64,000 nt of DNA, taken from contig NMRA01000017.1 of NCBI GenBank assembly GCA_002633005.1, positions 660,901-724,900 of the forward strand, written 5' to 3'. This stretch comes from Phoronis australis (lineage: Eukaryota; Phoronida; Phoronidae). Positions 62,001 through 64,000 of the stretch are shown here, in pieces; the stretch's first letter is position 1; every line of letters begins with the position of its first letter. A program made the translations under genes and the position numbers. The notes below the pieces were generated by a model. That model did not search any database. It was given only the letters and a program-made list of their open reading frames with translations, and had not been told where the DNA came from.

Positions 62001-63858
62001 ATATCCAGATCAGTTTTCTCATTTCAGGTCAGTAGTTTAAGTGGAGTTCAAAAGATGGCGCGACTGCAGTCACTGAACCTGGAGAGCACCAATATCATCA
62101 CAGACTCACTGCTCTGTCTGTCTGGACTGATATCTCTGTCTGCATTGAATATTTCTAACACACTAAATGTGGAGGGTGACAGAGCTTTAGAGTACATCTC
62201 AGGTAAGTTATTGTGATACTGTATACTGAAGTTCAAAAAGGTATGTCTCAAGATCATTTATTTATTAACTGACGTTAGATATTAAATGTACATTTTATTA
62301 CTTCCCTTTTTCTTTTAAGATAACCAAAAAAGGTAATTACATTTCATGACCTACAGATTTGCAAAATTAAAATTTTACAAGTAAGTTGTTTAGTTTTCAA
62401 AATTCTTTTTTGCTGTGAACTTTATGCAATCTTAACAGCAGCTCAAGTTCTGAGCTGTTTTTGAACATATTTTTATTTACTTTGCAGGTTTACCACTTCA
62501 TACACTTGAAATGCCAGACAGAATGTCGACAACTTCAGTTGGTATCCAGTTTATCAAAGGTTTGTATCTGTCATATGGATATGATTGCCAAAACGTCACA
62601 GTGTGCACCGAGCTCTCAAAAAGTAAGACTATATTTAATTGTTGGTTATCGTGTAGTTCGCTGTTCATCTCGAACTGTGTACCGTGTGCAGGCTAGTTGG
62701 AACATGACCTGCATTTCAGGAATTCGCAGAAATACAGTTCGTGTCCAATTTTTTATATGAGTATTCAGCATTGTGGTACATCGATCTTTTATTCTTTCAG
62801 ACATGCCCTTGTCCTTGCTAAATCTCACGAACTACATTCACGTGGACGACGAAGGTGTCCGATATATTGGTCAGATAACAAGGTGTGTACCAGTACCTAA
62901 TTTTCAGTGTTTAACTAAGCTTAAGAACAATTCATAGTTCATTGTTGCATTAAACCAGGCGCACAAAGTTGTCATGTTCTGGATAGTTTCGGCAGCCAAT
63001 GCTAAGTGACGATGGGGAGAGATCTTTGTAACCAAGCAGTTCAGATATTAAGAACATGACTGGTGCTTTGGAAGAGCAAATAGAACTGTGAAGAAAGTGG
63101 TTTGTGAGACCAGAACATGGATGGTAGTGGCTTGCGTTGAAAAGGTTGAAAACAATCTAACAAAATGTTAGTGTGACTGAGTCTGACAAGATGTTAGGGT
63201 GACTGAGTCTGACAAGATTTTAGGGTAACTGAGTCTGACAAGATTTTAGGGTAACTGAGTCAGACGAGATGTTAGTGTGACTGAGTCTGACGAGATCTTA
63301 GTGTGACTGAGTCTGACGAGATGTTATTGTGACTGAGTCTGACGAGATGTTATTGTGACTGAGTCTGACGAGATGTTAGTGTGACTGAGTCTGACGAGAT
63401 GTTAGTGTGACTGAGTCTGACCAGATGTTAGTGTGACTGAGTCTGACGAGATGTTATTGTGACTGAGTCTGACGAGATGTTATTGTGACTGAGTCTGACG
63501 AGATGTTATTGTGACTGAGTCTGACGAGATGTTAGTGTGACTGAGTCTGACGAGATGTTAGTGTGACTGAATCTGATGATATGTTAGGGTGACTGAGTCT
63601 AGCAAAGTGTTAGGGTGACTGAGTCTAGCAAGATGTTAGAGTGACTGAACCATGTGATAAAGGTTGAAAATGTGGTTAAAAGTCAAAGGATTGTAAATGA
63701 GAAAACCACTAAAATGATTCTCAACATTGTTTCTATTTTTTTCTACATTGAAAATGCCCCAATAATATGTTAATTATACTTCGTTTTTCATTGTAGTCTC
63801 AAGAAGTTAATGTTATCAAATACAAAACTGACTGATGTTGGAATGACTTACCTGAAGG
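46411..63858 (+). CDS. UBA-UBX-SHP-LRR protein, predicted p97/VCP cofactor (partial at both ends)
   Basis: There are 21 phase-compatible exons: 46411-46517, 47022-47085, 47769-47993, 48136-48288, 48667-48786, 48991-49111, 50455-50658, 51150-51350, 52039-52119, 52751-52780, 52964-53089, 54042-54174, 55122-55187, 57325-57401, 58181-58255, 59315-59464, 60448-60488, 62028-62202, 62488-62559, 62801-62882 and 63797-63858. They give about 788 residues. In order: UBA (residues 1-40, MGF loop 12-14); a charged helix with EQREIKERFERKQREEAKKK and ALKRIAEDR; UBX (184-258, FRLPDGRT, then PFPRHEF); SHP-like WGSGQKL (316-322); DPF 376-378 and NPF 385-387; SHP FVGEGHQL (402-409); then from about 522 at least ten LRRs of the LxxLxLxxC/T..ITDxGL type. 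The N-terminal half resembles UBXN1. The 5' exon is missing and the LRR array runs off the right edge. An internal ATG (codon 63) could be an alternative start. The 49111/50455 junction has a weak acceptor and is the least certain. Confidence 0.88.
47602..47683. repeat. 17-bp CTCAAAATATTGG tandem motifs
   Basis: Five degenerate units of about 16-17 bp (CTCAAAATATTGGCTC and variants) lie in the intron about 85 bp before the exon at 47769. Confidence 0.75.
48667..49111 (+). other. UBX domain exons
   Basis: Exons 48667-48786 and 48991-49111 encode a beta-grasp UBX fold of about 75 residues: FRLPDGRTLRHTF, LEDVFKFLKEK, then FPRHEF and LHLVPNGSLVVKM. The FPR turn inserts into the p97 N-domain in known UBX proteins and is intact here, predicting p97/VCP binding. 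Confidence 0.92.
49556..50340. mobile_element. TIR element with nested inverted repeats (intron)
   Basis: The outer ends CCTAAAGTCGTGA (49556-49568) and TCACGACTTTAGG (50328-50340) are perfect inverted repeats. An inner pair, GCCCTAAAGTCGTGAACG (49571-49588) and its complement (50128-50145), is also perfect. The element is about 785 bp, non-coding, and lies in the UBX-LRR gene intron just upstream of the exon at 50455. No target duplication is clear. Confidence 0.75.
50610..50630 (+). other. SHP-like box 1 (WGSGQKL)
   Basis: This encodes HSWGSGQKLLDD, resembling the W-G-x-G-x-R-L form of the p97-binding SHP motif seen in Derlin-1. It lies in a flexible acidic region after the UBX domain. Function is inferred from the motif only. 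Confidence 0.55.
51438..51687. mobile_element. hAT-like CAGTGGCAGATCTA element (intron)
   Basis: The left end CAGTGGCAGATCTA and right end TAGATCTGCCTCTG are inverted repeats with one mismatch. The 250-bp element has G/C homopolymer runs and one N at 51641. It is in an intron of the UBX-LRR gene. The flanks share GATAA only out of register, so the target duplication is unresolved. Confidence 0.65.
52047..52070 (+). other. SHP box 2 (FVGEGHQL)
   Basis: This encodes AFVGEGHQLVDN, an exact fit to F-x-G-x-G-x-x-L, the SHP p97-binding motif of p47, UFD1 and related cofactors. It opens the exon 52039-52119. Confidence 0.7.
58459..58604. repeat. GC-rich palindromic dimer, copy 2 (intron)
   Basis: Related to 38729-38877: CATGGGCGGCACACCATAGA at the left, GCTGCACTGCCCATG at the right, and two half-units with palindromic GGGGGCTA.AGCCCCC cores. 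It lies in the UBX-LRR gene intron after the exon at 58181-58255. Confidence 0.8.
59195..59285 (-). repeat. Possible tRNA-derived SINE fragment
   Basis: On the minus strand GTGGCCTGGTTGATAGGTGC resembles a tRNA D-arm/A box, followed about 50 bp on by AGGTTTCTAGCTCC, a weak B-box match. Tentative. Confidence 0.3.
59860..60330 (+). repeat. Dispersed CTAGTGGC-family block, best-preserved
   Basis: Three head-to-tail monomers with cores at about 60004 (GCCACCTAGTGGCAATTTT), 60150 (CCACCTAGTGGCCATTTTT) and 60309 (CCATCTAGTGGCCATTTTT), giving a period of about 150-160 bp. Between cores are recurring phrases such as TTTCATGAAATTTGACAAAT and GATGGATTTGATGTATTCTG. It lies in a UBX-LRR gene intron. Confidence 0.8.
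63165..63645. repeat. 26-bp minisatellite, about 18 copies
   Basis: Units of GACTGAGTCTGACGAGATGT plus TAGTGT repeat every 26 bp through the last complete intron of the UBX-LRR gene. Edge copies are more diverged (TCTAGCAAGATGTTAG), the usual pattern for an array homogenised at its centre. Confidence 0.93.
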
Positions 63859-64000
63859 GTAAGAACTAGTGATTGTCTCTTATTAATTTTTGAGTTGTTT
63901 TTTGTTCAACGTCGCATTCTCTGTTCTGTGTATATTAGTGATGTCAGACTTTTCCTAAACTTAATAATGGAACAAGAGTGTAGTGTTCTGAATAATGTAC

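Noticed and set aside
1-64000. CRISPR arrays, operons, prophage or bacterial features
   Set aside because: The tandem arrays lack unique spacers, and all genes have spliceosomal introns or eukaryotic promoters.

Overview
The window looks like nuclear DNA of an invertebrate animal, with gene content typical of a metazoan. The sequence is AT-rich and intron-dense, with introns of roughly 0.1-4 kb and GT-AG borders. It carries many minisatellites and small terminal-inverted-repeat (TIR) elements, and two assembly gaps (runs of N). I cannot name the species; an invertebrate deuterostome is only a guess from how closely the proteins resemble vertebrate orthologues.

Layout, left to right. (1) 2437-5642 (+): the 3' exons of the Hsp90 co-chaperone p23 (PTGES3). 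(2) 8527-23143 (-): a complete 13-exon ABCF2 gene, tail-to-tail with p23. All exon phases join and give a 624-residue protein. Its introns hold a Harbinger-like element, a hAT-like element and several minisatellites. (3) 23.2-28.7 kb: gene-poor, with a tRNA-derived repeat, a gap and a 40-bp minisatellite. (4) 28713-30681 (+): the four 3' exons of INO80C. (5) 30.7-37.1 kb: gene-poor, with a mariner-like element and an element nested inside another. (6) 37096-37749 (-): an intronless METTL27-like methyltransferase with a TATA box. (7) 37.8-46.4 kb: gene-poor, repeats and relics. (8) 46411-63858 (+), running off the right edge: 21 consecutive phase-compatible exons of one large gene.

The last gene is the most unusual item. 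It encodes, in order, a UBA domain, a charged helical segment, a UBX domain with the p97-contact FPR loop, two SHP-like p97-binding boxes (WGSGQKL and FVGEGHQL), NPF/DPF motifs, and a C-terminal array of at least ten cysteine-type leucine-rich repeats. The N-terminal part resembles UBXN1 and the two SHP boxes recall p47. I know of no characterised human p97/VCP cofactor with the LRR array attached. The sequence predicts a p97 adaptor that could bind ubiquitin, p97 at more than one site, and a separate LRR ligand.

The other genes are conserved housekeeping factors: chaperone, ribosome-associated ABC-F ATPase, and chromatin remodelling subunit. Nothing suggests they form a pathway together. First coding exons of p23, INO80C and the UBX-LRR gene were not found. 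These three models are therefore partial.
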